This document shows, one piece after another, positions 43,395 through 51,993 of a DNA stretch of 64,000 bases; within the stretch, counting starts at the first letter, position 1, and each line of letters opens with the position of its first letter. Location: assembly GCA_023425025.1 (NCBI GenBank), contig JAFADG010000044.1:62001-126000 (forward strand), read 5' to 3'. Made by a program: the position numbers and the translations under genes. The notes under the pieces were generated by a model that was given only the letters and a program-made list of their open reading frames with translations, searched no databases and was not told the DNA's origin. Origin of the DNA: Bacillota bacterium (GTDB lineage: Bacteria; Bacillota; Clostridia; Christensenellales; Aristaeellaceae).

Positions 43395-44330
43395 TTACGC
43401 CTGCGCGTTGAAATAGGCGCTGAAGGTCGCCGTTTGGCCGCCAAGGTTGTACTGAAGGCGGATATAGTGCGCAAAACTGGAAACAGCCATATACAGGTTC
43501 CCGTTGGCGGGGACCACCTGATCCGTATAGGACGGATCGTCGATATACTGGCCGTCGGTTGTCGTGGGGCTGATCTGCAGGGAAATGGTCACGGGATTTG
43601 TATCCTCATTGTAGATAAAGATGGAAGCCACCTTGAGCGTGGAAATATCCGTATCGGGGAATATGACGCCGGTTCCTGTCACTGAAGTACTTGTCACCAA
43701 ATCCGACGTAAAGGTGCTGGCCCCGATGGTCACGGTACCGGCAATGGTCAGCGACGCGTTTCCGATGGTTACCGGCGCCGTGATCTCCGACACCGTTACC
43801 GTGCCGGCTACCGTCAAAGACGCGTTTCCGATGGTTACCGGCGCCGTGATCTCCGATACCGTTACCGTACCGGCTACCGTCAAAGACGCGTTGCCGATGG
43901 TTATCGGCGCCGTGATCTCCGATACCGTTACCGTACCGGCTACCGTCAAAGACGCGTTACCGATGGTTACCGGCGCTGTGATCTCCGACACCGTTACCGT
44001 GCCGGCTACCGTCAAAGATGCGTTGCCGATGGTTACCGGCGCCGTGATCTCCGACACAGTCACCGTGCCATTGACCGTCAGTGAGGCATTGCCGATGGTT
44101 ACCGGCGCCGTGATTTCAGATACCGTCACAGGCGCCGTAATTTCCGACACAGTCACCGTGCCGTTGACTGTCAGTGAGGCGTTGCTGATGGTCACTGAAC
44201 CGGCGGCTATAGATACAAGCAGGTTATCCGATGCGTCTATCTTCAGCGTGTTGACCGCGTTGCCCGGTCCCTGCGCATATATCAACGTTTTCAGTTCGCT
44301 GGCAACAGTATTGAAAACAAGGTTGTTCAT
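43395..44330 (-). CDS. DUF6385-like protein with seven 22-residue repeats
   Basis: 311 residues with no signal peptide or membrane helix. The N-terminus (MNNLVFNTVASELKTLIYAQ) matches the paralogue starting at 45931. Residues 46-203 are repeats of VTIGNASLTVAGTVTVSEITAP, with one 9-residue partial duplication after the first unit. The C-terminal domain (about 215-311) is a beta sandwich-like module with IFIYNEDTNPVTISLQISP and AHYIRLQYNLGGQTATF, shared with the next three genes. No cysteine occurs. AAAGGAG precedes the ATG. Probably a self-assembling fibre or coat protein; the Thr/Ser-rich repeats could be glycosylated by the adjacent GT2 enzyme (inference). Confidence 0.82.
   Translation of the reverse strand: MNNLVFNTVASELKTLIYAQGPGNAVNTLKIDASDNLLVSIAAGSVTISNASLTVNGTVTVSEITAPVTVSEITAPVTIGNASLTVNGTVTVSEITAPVTIGNASLTVAGTVTVSEITAPVTIGNASLTVAGTVTVSEITAPITIGNASLTVAGTVTVSEITAPVTIGNASLTVAGTVTVSEITAPVTIGNASLTIAGTVTIGASTFTSDLVTSTSVTGTGVIFPDTDISTLKVASIFIYNEDTNPVTISLQISPTTTDGQYIDDPSYTDQVVPANGNLYMAVSSFAHYIRLQYNLGGQTATFSAYFNAQA
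43722..44195 (-). repeat. Tandem 66-base coding repeats
   Basis: Seven units, six of them complete, encode the 22-residue repeats. Central units differ by only a few bases, mostly silent, so expansion or contraction by recombination is expected. A 27-base partial copy is inserted after the first unit. Confidence 0.85.
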
Positions 44331-44353
44331 GGACTACTCCTTTCTGCCCGGCT

Positions 44354-45337
44354 TTATGATAGGACGTCGCCGGGGAGCGACATGGGCAGGGGATCGCCTG
44401 AGACGCCATCCGGCCTGCAGGCAATCTCCTTCACCATGTAATTTTTCGTCTGTGCCTGGCACCAGACCCGGGCTGCAATGGTGTATCCATCCGATAGCGG
44501 GCGAAGGCTTACGCGCATGAATTTGCCAAAAAGATAAGGCACCGCGGCTTTCATATCCCCCGGCTCCACCGCGAAGATTTGGGAATCATTCAAATACTCC
44601 ATGCCGTCCGGGCTGATTTGTATATGAAAGTTAAGCGGATGCATCCCCGTATTCTTGACAAAGAAAGTGATTACCGCCGCTCCGGCGGTCGTCAATGCGG
44701 GCGTGTGCAGCTCCTGTTGCCCGCCCTCCACGTTGAAGATACGTTCCTTGAACACGTTTTGGACAAGCTCCGCATCCTCATGACACTCCGTGCAAGCCTC
44801 CTCCCGGGGGCTGCAAATGATCTCCAGGTACGGCATATATGCCTGGCTTTGCGCGCAGAAGGAAACCATACCGGCGAAGGGGTCCTCGGCAAGGAGCGTA
44901 AAGCCCATGGCAGGCAAATAGCCATGACGGTTCTTAAAAAGCGCCGTCATGTCGCAGGCGGCATATTTCCAGCGCATGTCCGGATTCACCTGAATTTGCG
45001 CAAACGGCACCGGCATAACGGCGGGCCGCGTTTCATAGGCCACTGTTTCCGGCTCAAACCCGCTCATGTTCGCAAACAATCCGATCCGCACCGGCCGGAA
45101 GCTGGGCTCATTCACCATCAGGCAAAGGCGGACAGATGAGATTCTGCAGCCCTCCGGCAGCGTCATCGGCGAAAACTGCAAAAGCCCCACCGACTGGTTT
45201 AGAGGCACACGCACGGAAGGATGTTTGGACGGCTGTGCCCAAAAACCGACGGTAAGCAGCGGCAAAGCCGGGCCGTTCCTGCGGTCCTTTAGTTGCGAAA
45301 CAGATACGGCGCTGCTTGCATAATGCAGAACCGACAT
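44354..45337 (-). CDS. DNRLRE-like surface protein with DUF6385-like C-terminal module
   Basis: 327 residues, no signal peptide. The N-terminal about 170 residues resemble the DNRLRE domain: SVRVPLNQSVGLLQFSPMTLPEGCRISSVRLCLMV, ETRPAVMP, DMTALFKNRHGYLPAMGFTLLAE. After a Cys-bearing linker (EEACTECHEDAE) comes a C-terminal beta module, FFVKNTGMHPLNFHIQISPDG and FGKFMRVSLRPLSDGYTIAARVW, closely parallel to that of the flanking DUF6385-like proteins. The ATG at 45337 has GGAGGT 7 bases upstream and is preferred to the ATG 15 bases earlier. DNRLRE proteins are usually structural envelope or spore proteins. Confidence 0.8.
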   Translation of the reverse strand: MSVLHYASSAVSVSQLKDRRNGPALPLLTVGFWAQPSKHPSVRVPLNQSVGLLQFSPMTLPEGCRISSVRLCLMVNEPSFRPVRIGLFANMSGFEPETVAYETRPAVMPVPFAQIQVNPDMRWKYAACDMTALFKNRHGYLPAMGFTLLAEDPFAGMVSFCAQSQAYMPYLEIICSPREEACTECHEDAELVQNVFKERIFNVEGGQQELHTPALTTAGAAVITFFVKNTGMHPLNFHIQISPDGMEYLNDSQIFAVEPGDMKAAVPYLFGKFMRVSLRPLSDGYTIAARVWCQAQTKNYMVKEIACRPDGVSGDPLPMSLPGDVLS

Positions 45338-45361
45338 TTTTTGTACCTCCATTCCCCCAAA

Positions 45362-45931
45362 TCAGGCGCGGCCGTTGTAATACGCCACGATGCCGGTATT
45401 TGTGGAAGCCTGCACCGAAAGCCTGGCATATTTTATGGGCAGCGTCACCGCTGCGGCATAATTACCGTTTACGGCCACGCTTTGCGCGGTGGTATGGTTG
45501 ATATAATAGCTGGAATCATCCACCGGTGCGATTTGAACGATAACGGTGATGGAAGCCCCGCCCGTATTGCGTATGAAAAAGCTGTTTTCACTGTACGGGG
45601 AAATATTCCGGGGCAAGAGAATTGTCGTACCGGAGGGAATCGTTTGCGTCACGTTCTGCTCCACAAAGCCCATGCTGCTGACGGCAACCGAATCCTGCGT
45701 CCCGCTCAAATCCCGGATATCCAGGTTGGCCGCCGTCACCGTCACGGAATCTGTTGCAAAACTCAAATCGCGTATATCCAAATTGGTTGCTGTAATGGTA
45801 ATGATGCTTTGGGGAGAAAACAAAAACAACCCGTTTTCATCCACCGCAACCGGGAGAAATTCATCCCCGCTCACGCCAAAGAATGTGGCATTGAGTATTT
45901 CGGCCGTATTGTTGAAAACCAGGTTGTTCAT
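45362..45931 (-). CDS. DUF6385-like protein
   Basis: 189 residues, no signal peptide. Start MNNLVFNNTAEILNATFFG parallels the 311-residue paralogue. The middle has two NLDIRDLS units (TATNLDIRDLSFATDSVTVTAANLDIRDLSGTQDSV pattern) in place of the long repeats. The C-terminal module is FFIRNTGGASITVIVQIAP and PIKYARLSVQASTNTGIVAYYNGRA. GGTGATG precedes the ATG. Part of the four-gene cluster of related proteins. Confidence 0.82.
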   Translation of the reverse strand: MNNLVFNNTAEILNATFFGVSGDEFLPVAVDENGLFLFSPQSIITITATNLDIRDLSFATDSVTVTAANLDIRDLSGTQDSVAVSSMGFVEQNVTQTIPSGTTILLPRNISPYSENSFFIRNTGGASITVIVQIAPVDDSSYYINHTTAQSVAVNGNYAAAVTLPIKYARLSVQASTNTGIVAYYNGRA

Positions 45932-45967
45932 ACCATCACCGTCTTTTGATGTTTTTGCCTAAAGACA

Positions 45968-46576
45968 TTATGCCCTGCCAAAATAATACACAGTTATATT
46001 GGCCAGGGATAAAAGAGACGTCACGCGGATGCGGGCATACTTCAGAAGCCTGGTTGGCTGAAATGTCCTCGCGTCCCCGCCAAACAGGTTGAAAGAGGAG
46101 CCGTCAGTCATATAATAACTGTCGATATCAACAGGCGCGATTTCCAGCGCCACTGACACGCCGATGGCTAACCCACTTGCGTTGCTGACATAAAAAGTAT
46201 TCTGTCTATAGATACTGACGTTCGTCGTCAATAAGCGCACAGTTCCCAGACTGGGTACCTGGCTTGTGGTGCTGGTTTCCAAGGAAAGCATCCGGTCAAA
46301 CGCAAGCCCGTCCTGTGTGCCGGACAGGTTTCGTATATCGAGATTAGACGCCGTGATGGTCACGCTGTCCTGACTGGCGCTAAGCGGCCTGATATCCAGC
46401 CCGCCGCTTTGCACCTGGATAGTGAGGTCCGGCGATAAAATCAGCCTTCCCACGCTGTCGGCAGCCATCGGCTCAAGCTCCGTACTGCCGGTGATCCTTC
46501 CAAGGCCGGTCATGCGCAGTTCCCTGGCCTGCAGGCTTTTCATCTGATTGTTCAAGGCCCACGCCTGCCTTCCCAT
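45968..46576 (-). CDS. DUF6385-like protein
   Basis: 202 residues from the upstream ATG. Contains LDIRPLSASQDSVTITASNLDIRNLSGTQD, the same short repeat as its neighbour, then the shared C-terminal module (FYVSNASGLAIGVSVALEIAP, LLKYARIRVTSLLSLANITVYYFGRA). The start may be the TTG at 46555, which would give MNNQMKSLQ and match the MNN starts of its paralogues. First gene of the cluster, about 37 bases before the next. No signal peptide. Confidence 0.8.
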   Translation of the reverse strand: MGRQAWALNNQMKSLQARELRMTGLGRITGSTELEPMAADSVGRLILSPDLTIQVQSGGLDIRPLSASQDSVTITASNLDIRNLSGTQDGLAFDRMLSLETSTTSQVPSLGTVRLLTTNVSIYRQNTFYVSNASGLAIGVSVALEIAPVDIDSYYMTDGSSFNLFGGDARTFQPTRLLKYARIRVTSLLSLANITVYYFGRA

Positions 46577-46658
46577 TCGCCATGCCGCGGCTTATGCCCG
46601 CGGCATACAGTACCATCCTATTCCAGCCAAGTGGTTAAGTGCCTTTGCTGCCGGCCAA

Positions 46659-46690
46659 AAACAAAAGCGGGAGCCTTTCAGCCCCCACTC
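46659..46690 (-). terminator. Terminator of the tocopherol-cyclase-like gene
   Basis: Minus strand GTGGGGGC, loop TGAAA, GGCTCCCGC followed by TTTTGTTTTTGG; two wobble pairs in an 8-pair stem, 20 bases after the stop. Confidence 0.7.
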
Positions 46691-46710
46691 ATAAGACAAT
46701 TTCAGCTTAT

Positions 46711-47574
46711 TTATTGTTCATATTCATATTCAAAACCGGCCTGATCCATGACCTGATCTATCAATACTTCGCTGCCGCGTGTAAAGCGGTAATGCACCCG
46801 GCAGGAGGGCGCTTCCCGGATCATGCGGGTCATCCCGCCGCCGACGGGCGCGCGCAGAAGCATGGCGCCGCTGTCCAGCCTTCGGGCCGACAAGGTATAC
46901 TTCCCTTGGCTGATCACCACTTCGCCGTCCCCAATACGCACCGCCCGCGCGCCAAGGTAGGTTGCCAGGCGGTATTCCCTGCCATGCAGGAACACAAAGG
47001 CGATAACGCCTGTAAAGAACATGCCCATATAAGGGATATCGGCAACGGACATCATCAGCGAGCAGGGCTTGTCCATTCTCCAGGCGCACTGCGTCCAGAT
47101 ATACCGCTTGGGAAAGGAGCGGCCCCTGTCCCCCTCGATATACCCAAGGTCATTCCGGAAGCTATATGTCTTCCCGTTGATGGACAGTCGGCCGCTGGCC
47201 TCATGGACCAGGCTGAATACGCTGTGCCTGCATTCCATCAGCGGAGCAAAGCGGAAAGGTCCCATAATATCATATCGGATGGCCGCAAGAGGTCCGTATT
47301 GAATATCTCCAACCGCGGATACATCATCCTGTTTAAGCTTCAACTGTATGCCCGCCGGTGAAAAAAAACTTTCTCCTGCATGGATTTGAAGCTTCCGCCG
47401 GTCGGCCTTCAAAGCATCCCACGGCAGGTCAAAATGAAAGGATTCGCTGTCCGTAACGATTTGCACGGATGCACTTTTATTTCCTTGTGCATCGACATGC
47501 AGCGCCGGTATCAGGGCAACCGTCCCAGCCTTCCCCTGCTGCTTGAAATACCAGCCTTCAAAATACCGGTGCAC
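46711..47574 (-). CDS. Tocopherol-cyclase-like family protein
   Basis: 287 residues. The N-terminal HRYFEGWYFKQQG is the family hallmark. The rest is a beta-barrel-like fold seen in plant/cyanobacterial tocopherol cyclase and in anaerobic Firmicutes relatives: MGPFRFAPLMECRHSVFSLVHEASG, YIEGDRGRSFPKRYIWTQCAW, YTLSARRLDSGAMLLRAPVGGGMTRMIREAP. Bacteria of this type do not make tocopherol, so the true substrate is unknown, perhaps a lipid or isoprenoid. The ribosome site before the ATG is weak and the start could be different. Stands alone between the surface-protein cluster and sod. Confidence 0.85.
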   Translation of the reverse strand: MHRYFEGWYFKQQGKAGTVALIPALHVDAQGNKSASVQIVTDSESFHFDLPWDALKADRRKLQIHAGESFFSPAGIQLKLKQDDVSAVGDIQYGPLAAIRYDIMGPFRFAPLMECRHSVFSLVHEASGRLSINGKTYSFRNDLGYIEGDRGRSFPKRYIWTQCAWRMDKPCSLMMSVADIPYMGMFFTGVIAFVFLHGREYRLATYLGARAVRIGDGEVVISQGKYTLSARRLDSGAMLLRAPVGGGMTRMIREAPSCRVHYRFTRGSEVLIDQVMDQAGFEYEYEQ

Positions 47575-47623
47575 TACCCCACCGCCTTTTCCTGTGCGTT
47601 CTTGTTAGCATGCCCCAAACGGG

Positions 47624-47653
47624 ATAAGGCCCGCCGGAATTGGCGGGCCTTAT
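47624..47653. terminator. Hairpin terminator after sod
   Basis: Perfect 12-pair stem ATAAGGCCCGCC / GGCGGGCCTTAT with a 6-base loop, 14 bases after the sod stop. The T run is short (TTAT). Confidence 0.65.
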
Positions 47654-47666
47654 GGAAACATTTTAT

Positions 47667-48290
47667 TTATCCGCGCAGGGCGGTATCAAAGCGCTTTAAA
47701 ACCTCACGCCAATCCAGTACATTCCAGAAGGCCTTCAGGTAATCGGCCCGAAGATTCTTGTACTTGAGATAATAGGCATGCTCCCACACATCGATACCAA
47801 GGATGGGGGTAAAGCCGCCTTCCTCCATAAAGGGATTGTCCTGGTTCGGGCTGGAGGATGCCTTCAACTCGCCGGCGCCGTTTACCGACAGCCAGGCCCA
47901 ACCGGATCCAAAGCGGCTGGCACCCAAAGCGGTCAGCTTTTCCTTCAGCGCGTCCAGGCTGCCGAAAGCTTTGTCAATCTCCCTTGCCAAAGCGCCGTCC
48001 GGAGCGGCCGCAGGGCTCGCAGACAAAATGCCAAAGTACAGATTATGGTTGTAAAAGCCGCCGCCGTTATTCTGTATGGCGGTACGTACCACGGGATCCT
48101 GCACGGCGGAAAGGTTTTTCAAAATCTCCTCAATGGATTTTCCATTGACTTCGGGGGCTTTTTCCAGCGCGGCGTTCAGGTTGTTGGTATAGGCGGCATG
48201 GTGCTTGCTGTAATGCGTCACCATGGTGGTTTCGTCGATATGGGGTTCCAGGGCATTAAAATTGTACGAAAGTTCGACTTGCTTAAACAT
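47667..48290 (-). CDS. sodA: Superoxide dismutase, Fe/Mn family
   Basis: 207 residues. Metal ligands: His in THYSKHHAAYTNNL, His in NGGGFYNHNLYF, Asp and His in GIDVWEHAYYLKYKNLRADYL. The Gln in SSPNQDNPF favours Mn over Fe by the usual rule, though cambialistic use is possible; the normal Trp after the second ligand is changed (YFGIL). The start at 48290 follows AAGGAGG. It lies 34 bases after the flavodiiron gene on the same strand, so superoxide and oxygen removal are coexpressed. Confidence 0.93.
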   Translation of the reverse strand: MFKQVELSYNFNALEPHIDETTMVTHYSKHHAAYTNNLNAALEKAPEVNGKSIEEILKNLSAVQDPVVRTAIQNNGGGFYNHNLYFGILSASPAAAPDGALAREIDKAFGSLDALKEKLTALGASRFGSGWAWLSVNGAGELKASSSPNQDNPFMEEGGFTPILGIDVWEHAYYLKYKNLRADYLKAFWNVLDWREVLKRFDTALRG

Positions 48291-48324
48291 GAAAGTTTCC
48301 TCCTTGCCAAAAGGGCGGTCGTTT

Positions 48325-49533
48325 TCACCCCTGCAAGACGGACGAGGCGATGGCGTCAGCCATCCTGTCAAGCTCCTCTTCCCGCTGGGGTTTTAAGGTA
48401 GAGCGGATATCCATGGGTTCGCCGATGATCTCCATGTCTTTCATTTTCGAGAAAATTTCCTGCATGGCTTTCAGCGCGGCGCTGGACCAGCTATGGTTGC
48501 CAATCAGGGAAACCTTGCGGCCTTTCAGCCCCAGGGCGGCCATGTCGTGTAGCAGCATTTCCATCGGCAGATACAGCTGCAGGTTGTAGGTGGGCGATGC
48601 AGCCACCAGGTGGCTGTACTTCCAGGCTTCGGCGATGATGTAGGAAGGATGGGTCTTGGATACGTCGTACATGCGCATATCCTTCACGCCGCGCTGCGCC
48701 AGCTTGTTCGCCAATAAACTGACGGCGTTTTCCGTGTTGCCGTACATGGAGGCGTAAAAGAGCAGCACACCCTTTTGCTCCGGTTCGTAACGGCTCCACA
48801 GGTCATACTTGTGCAGGATTTTGGTAAGATCGCCACGCCAGATGGGGCCGTGCAGCGCACAGATCATATCGATTTGCGTGCCGCTGAACTTTTTCAAAAC
48901 AGCCTGTACCTGCGGGCCATATTTGCCTACGATGTTGGCGTAATAGCGCCTTGCTTCATCCAGGAACGCGTTGTCAAAATCCATTTCATCGGCAAACAGG
49001 TTGCCGGAAAGGGCGCCGAAGGTGCCAAAGGCATCGGCGGAAAACAGCACCTTGCGGCTCAGCTCGTAGGTGAACATCACCTCCGGCCAGTGCACCATGG
49101 GTGCATAGGTAAAGCGCAGTGTGCTTTCCCCCAGGGAAAGCTCCTGGCCGTCCGCCACGACAAGCCTCCTGTCTGAAACATCCAGGTTATAAAACTGCTC
49201 GTACAGCGCAAACGTCTTTTTGTTGCCAACCAGCTGCACCTTGGGATAACGCCTGGCAATTTCCTCAATGGTGGCGCAATGATCGGGCTCCATATGATTG
49301 ATCACCAGATAATCCAAATCCCGGCCATTTAGCGCATGGACCACGTTTTCCAGATACAGAGCGTTGATAGACGTATCCACCGTATCGATCAGCGCGGTCT
49401 TTTCATCCAACAGCAGATAGGAGTTGTATGCCACGCCGTTGGTCAAGGGGAACATGTTTTCAAACCGTTCCAGCCTTCTGTCGCTGCCCCCCACCCAATA
49501 CAATTTCTCGGCAATCTTGCGCACGCTGTACAA
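48325..49533 (-). CDS. Flavodiiron protein (FprA/rubredoxin:oxygen oxidoreductase type)
   Basis: Reduces oxygen to water or NO to N2O with electrons from rubredoxin. 402 residues: N-terminal metallo-beta-lactamase-like di-iron domain (INHMEPDHCATI, with H-x-E-x-D-H ligands at about 80; VHWPEVMF; SADAFGTFG; CALHGPIW) then a flavodoxin domain from about 250 (LLFYASMYGNTENAV, FMN loop; AASPTYN; SLIGNHSWSS). The start is a TTG at 49533 with GGGAGG 8 bases before it, giving the standard YSVRKIAEKLYWVGG opening; ATG codons further upstream lack ribosome sites. Leads the operon with sod. Confidence 0.95.
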   Translation of the reverse strand: MYSVRKIAEKLYWVGGSDRRLERFENMFPLTNGVAYNSYLLLDEKTALIDTVDTSINALYLENVVHALNGRDLDYLVINHMEPDHCATIEEIARRYPKVQLVGNKKTFALYEQFYNLDVSDRRLVVADGQELSLGESTLRFTYAPMVHWPEVMFTYELSRKVLFSADAFGTFGALSGNLFADEMDFDNAFLDEARRYYANIVGKYGPQVQAVLKKFSGTQIDMICALHGPIWRGDLTKILHKYDLWSRYEPEQKGVLLFYASMYGNTENAVSLLANKLAQRGVKDMRMYDVSKTHPSYIIAEAWKYSHLVAASPTYNLQLYLPMEMLLHDMAALGLKGRKVSLIGNHSWSSAALKAMQEIFSKMKDMEIIGEPMDIRSTLKPQREEELDRMADAIASSVLQG

Positions 49534-49634
49534 AGTGCATCCTCCCTGTCCGACGCCGGTATATTTCACCCGACAATTTTTATATACCACGTTTTCAGCC
49601 ATTGAAATCAAAAAAATATAAAGAAACGGAATTT

Positions 49635-51161
49635 TTACGAGGAAATTCTATCCGCCGGCGGGAGAATTGTCAAGGGCGAACCGACGCATACGGTTACATT
49701 CCGGTGCTTTAAAAGATAATCCAGCAAAAGCTCGCTGACGTCCACATTGATCTCCCGAAGCCGTTTGCATTTGCGGTACGCCTCGTACCCGCCCATCCCG
49801 GTCGCCCGGTAGTTGTTCATGCACAGGGTCAGTTGATCGTCCGGCGCAAGCATCTGTTCATTACGGATGATGCTGACAACGCGCTGCCCTACGGGCCGGT
49901 TCAAATCAAACGTATAGCGGATGCCGGCAAAAAAGTCGTAATTGTAATGGGCGACCTTGGGCTGCAAAAAGTCCCGGGCGATGGATAGCTTTCCGTCCTC
50001 AGACACATCAAAATAAGACGCGCACCGTTCCAACGCCGCTTTCAGGGTTGCTCCGTCCACTTCAAAAACCACCAGCGTATTGGCATACACATAGGTGGCT
50101 ACCACGTCCCGAACCGACACATTCTGGTCAAAGCCGCGCATTTCATTGGGCAGGCTGGTGCAGGAAATATCCGCGCCGGAGGCTTCCAGCTGCACCTGGT
50201 TGATGAAATTGGCAATGGGCGTGCCATGCAGCGCCATTGCAAGCTTCTCGCCGGGCCACAGGGGCATGTTCAGGCGGCCGACAGGCGCATCCAGCCAGTT
50301 ATCCAGCGCGCTTTTCAGCGGGATCAAGCTGTCCGCCACAGGCGGCAGATGATCCGGGTCCGACGGGACCAGCGAAGATGTGATATCCCCCGTTTCCAGC
50401 CATTTTGCCTTCACAAAATGGGTGGCGCTGGCCGGCGGCTGCACAAGGTGCGTGCCGCAATAGGTTTTGTTTTCCAGGGCAATGTGCTGGTGCCCGGTGA
50501 GCAAAAGGTCAAAATCAAGCTCTTCGCAAATGCGGCAGGCGATATTTTCATCAGAATCAGATAGCAGGCGCCCGGTATCAAGGTCCTTTTCGATGCCGCC
50601 ATGGTACAGGCAAATGGTGAAATCCGTCTGGGCTGCTATGGCCGCAAGCGCGTCCTTCGCCGCCTGGAATGGATTGGTAATCTCAAAATGCTTGAGCGTG
50701 TCCGCCTTTTCCCAGCGGTTCACCCAGTTGGTAACCACACCGGTGATGCCAATGCGCAAGCCGTTTTTCAGCGTATGCAGCACGTACGGCACAATGGGGA
50801 GCCTGCCCGAAACATCCCGCACGTTGGCACAGACGCACTTGGCATGAATCCCCTCAAGGTACGCTTTCAGGGCGTCATACCCGTAATTGAAGTCATGATT
50901 CCCCAGGGTCACATAATCATACCCCGCCGCGTTCATCACCTGTATCATGGGGCTTAACAGCGATTCCTTTTGACAATAGTATGTCAGCGGCGATCCCTGA
51001 ATCGTATCGCCGCAATCCAGAACCAACGTGTTGCCGTCTTTTTGAAACTGCGGAATCATGCCCAAAAGACCCATGGGCTTTATACTGTGATCCCCGTGGG
51101 TCGTGGGGAAAACGAAGCCGTGTATATCCGATGTAAAATAAACCGTCAGTTTTGGCGTCAT
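49635..51161 (-). CDS. 5'-nucleotidase/2',3'-cyclic phosphodiesterase-like enzyme (cytoplasmic)
   Basis: 508 residues. The N-terminal metallophosphatase domain has FTSDIHGF, DCGDTIQGSP, GNHDFNYG, and TGHQHIA (metal ligands). The C-terminal 5'-nucleotidase substrate domain starts near 320 (GVANFINQ-like TPIANFINQVQLEASGADIS, SVRDVVATYVYANTLVVFEVDG, TLCMNNYRATG). There is no signal peptide, unlike most members, which are secreted. It follows the phn permeases, separated by only one base, so it may release phosphate from imported phosphate esters inside the cell (inference). Confidence 0.92.
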   Translation of the reverse strand: MTPKLTVYFTSDIHGFVFPTTHGDHSIKPMGLLGMIPQFQKDGNTLVLDCGDTIQGSPLTYYCQKESLLSPMIQVMNAAGYDYVTLGNHDFNYGYDALKAYLEGIHAKCVCANVRDVSGRLPIVPYVLHTLKNGLRIGITGVVTNWVNRWEKADTLKHFEITNPFQAAKDALAAIAAQTDFTICLYHGGIEKDLDTGRLLSDSDENIACRICEELDFDLLLTGHQHIALENKTYCGTHLVQPPASATHFVKAKWLETGDITSSLVPSDPDHLPPVADSLIPLKSALDNWLDAPVGRLNMPLWPGEKLAMALHGTPIANFINQVQLEASGADISCTSLPNEMRGFDQNVSVRDVVATYVYANTLVVFEVDGATLKAALERCASYFDVSEDGKLSIARDFLQPKVAHYNYDFFAGIRYTFDLNRPVGQRVVSIIRNEQMLAPDDQLTLCMNNYRATGMGGYEAYRKCKRLREINVDVSELLLDYLLKHRNVTVCVGSPLTILPPADRISS

Positions 51162-51162
51162 A

Positions 51163-51981
51163 TCAGCCTCTCGCCAGCTTTTTGCGAATCTTGGTGGAAA
51201 ACAATTCGATCACCAGCATCAGCAGGATCAGGCCGCACATAAAAGCGCCGACCATGCTCCAGCGGCGGCTGGCAATGCACTGAATCAGCGCCGCGCCGAT
51301 GCCGCCGGCGCCGACAACGCCCAATGTGGTCGCATCCTTGATATTGATGTCAAAACGGTATATCAAGGTGGAAACAAAGTTGGCGTACAGCTGCGGCAAA
51401 ATGCCATACCGGATTTTTTGAAAAGTGGTGCAGCCGGCGGCATCCAGGCTCTCCAGAATGCGTGTATCCAGGTCCTCGATGGCGTTGATGTACATTTTAC
51501 TGATCATGCCGATGGAGCATACGCTTTGCGTCAGCACGCCGCAAAACGCGCCGGGGCCTGTCACGCGGATCCACATCAAGGCCCAGACAAAGCTGGGGAT
51601 TGTACGGATCAGGAGGATCAGCGCCCGGAAAAGGAGTACCGCCCATTTGGGAACAATATTACTGCTGCCTAAAAAGCTGAAAGGAATGGCAAGCAGGCCG
51701 CCGATCAGCGTACCCAGCAGGGCGATGGCCACCGTTTCAAACAGCAGATATGGAATTCCCTCCGGCGTACTGTTAAGCAGCAGATTCATATCCGGATGGA
51801 GGATGCCGTGAATAATGCCATACGCCACATCGCTGCCCTTGGCGGCAATGCCCTTGTATTCAATGGCGCTGCCCGACCAGTAAAGGGCCGCCGCCACGAT
51901 AACGGCGGTCAATGTATACAGCCACCAGTATTTTGGCCGGCGCTCATACATTTCCTCAATGGGGTTGAATACCTTTTGCAT
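51163..51981 (-). CDS. phnE: Phosphonate-type ABC transporter permease (second PhnE)
   Basis: 272 residues, six hydrophobic helices. The EAA loop reads NAIEDLDTRILESLDAAGCTTFQKIRYGILPQ, typical of PhnE. DIKDATTLGVVGAGGIGAALIQCI near the C-terminus is another PhnE hallmark. One of two permease genes in tandem, as in several Firmicutes phn loci; the two form a heterodimer. Confidence 0.92.
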   Translation of the reverse strand: MQKVFNPIEEMYERRPKYWWLYTLTAVIVAAALYWSGSAIEYKGIAAKGSDVAYGIIHGILHPDMNLLLNSTPEGIPYLLFETVAIALLGTLIGGLLAIPFSFLGSSNIVPKWAVLLFRALILLIRTIPSFVWALMWIRVTGPGAFCGVLTQSVCSIGMISKMYINAIEDLDTRILESLDAAGCTTFQKIRYGILPQLYANFVSTLIYRFDINIKDATTLGVVGAGGIGAALIQCIASRRWSMVGAFMCGLILLMLVIELFSTKIRKKLARG

Positions 51982-51993
51982 GACCGCGGCCTC

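Noticed and set aside
43722..44195. CRISPR-like regular repeats
   Set aside because: The 66-base units are contiguous with no unique spacers and encode an in-frame protein repeat, so this is a coding tandem repeat.
43621..44520. 299-residue plus-strand ORF across the repeat gene
   Set aside because: It shows repeats only because the complementary strand does; the minus-strand frame has a ribosome site, paralogues and a conserved C-terminal domain.
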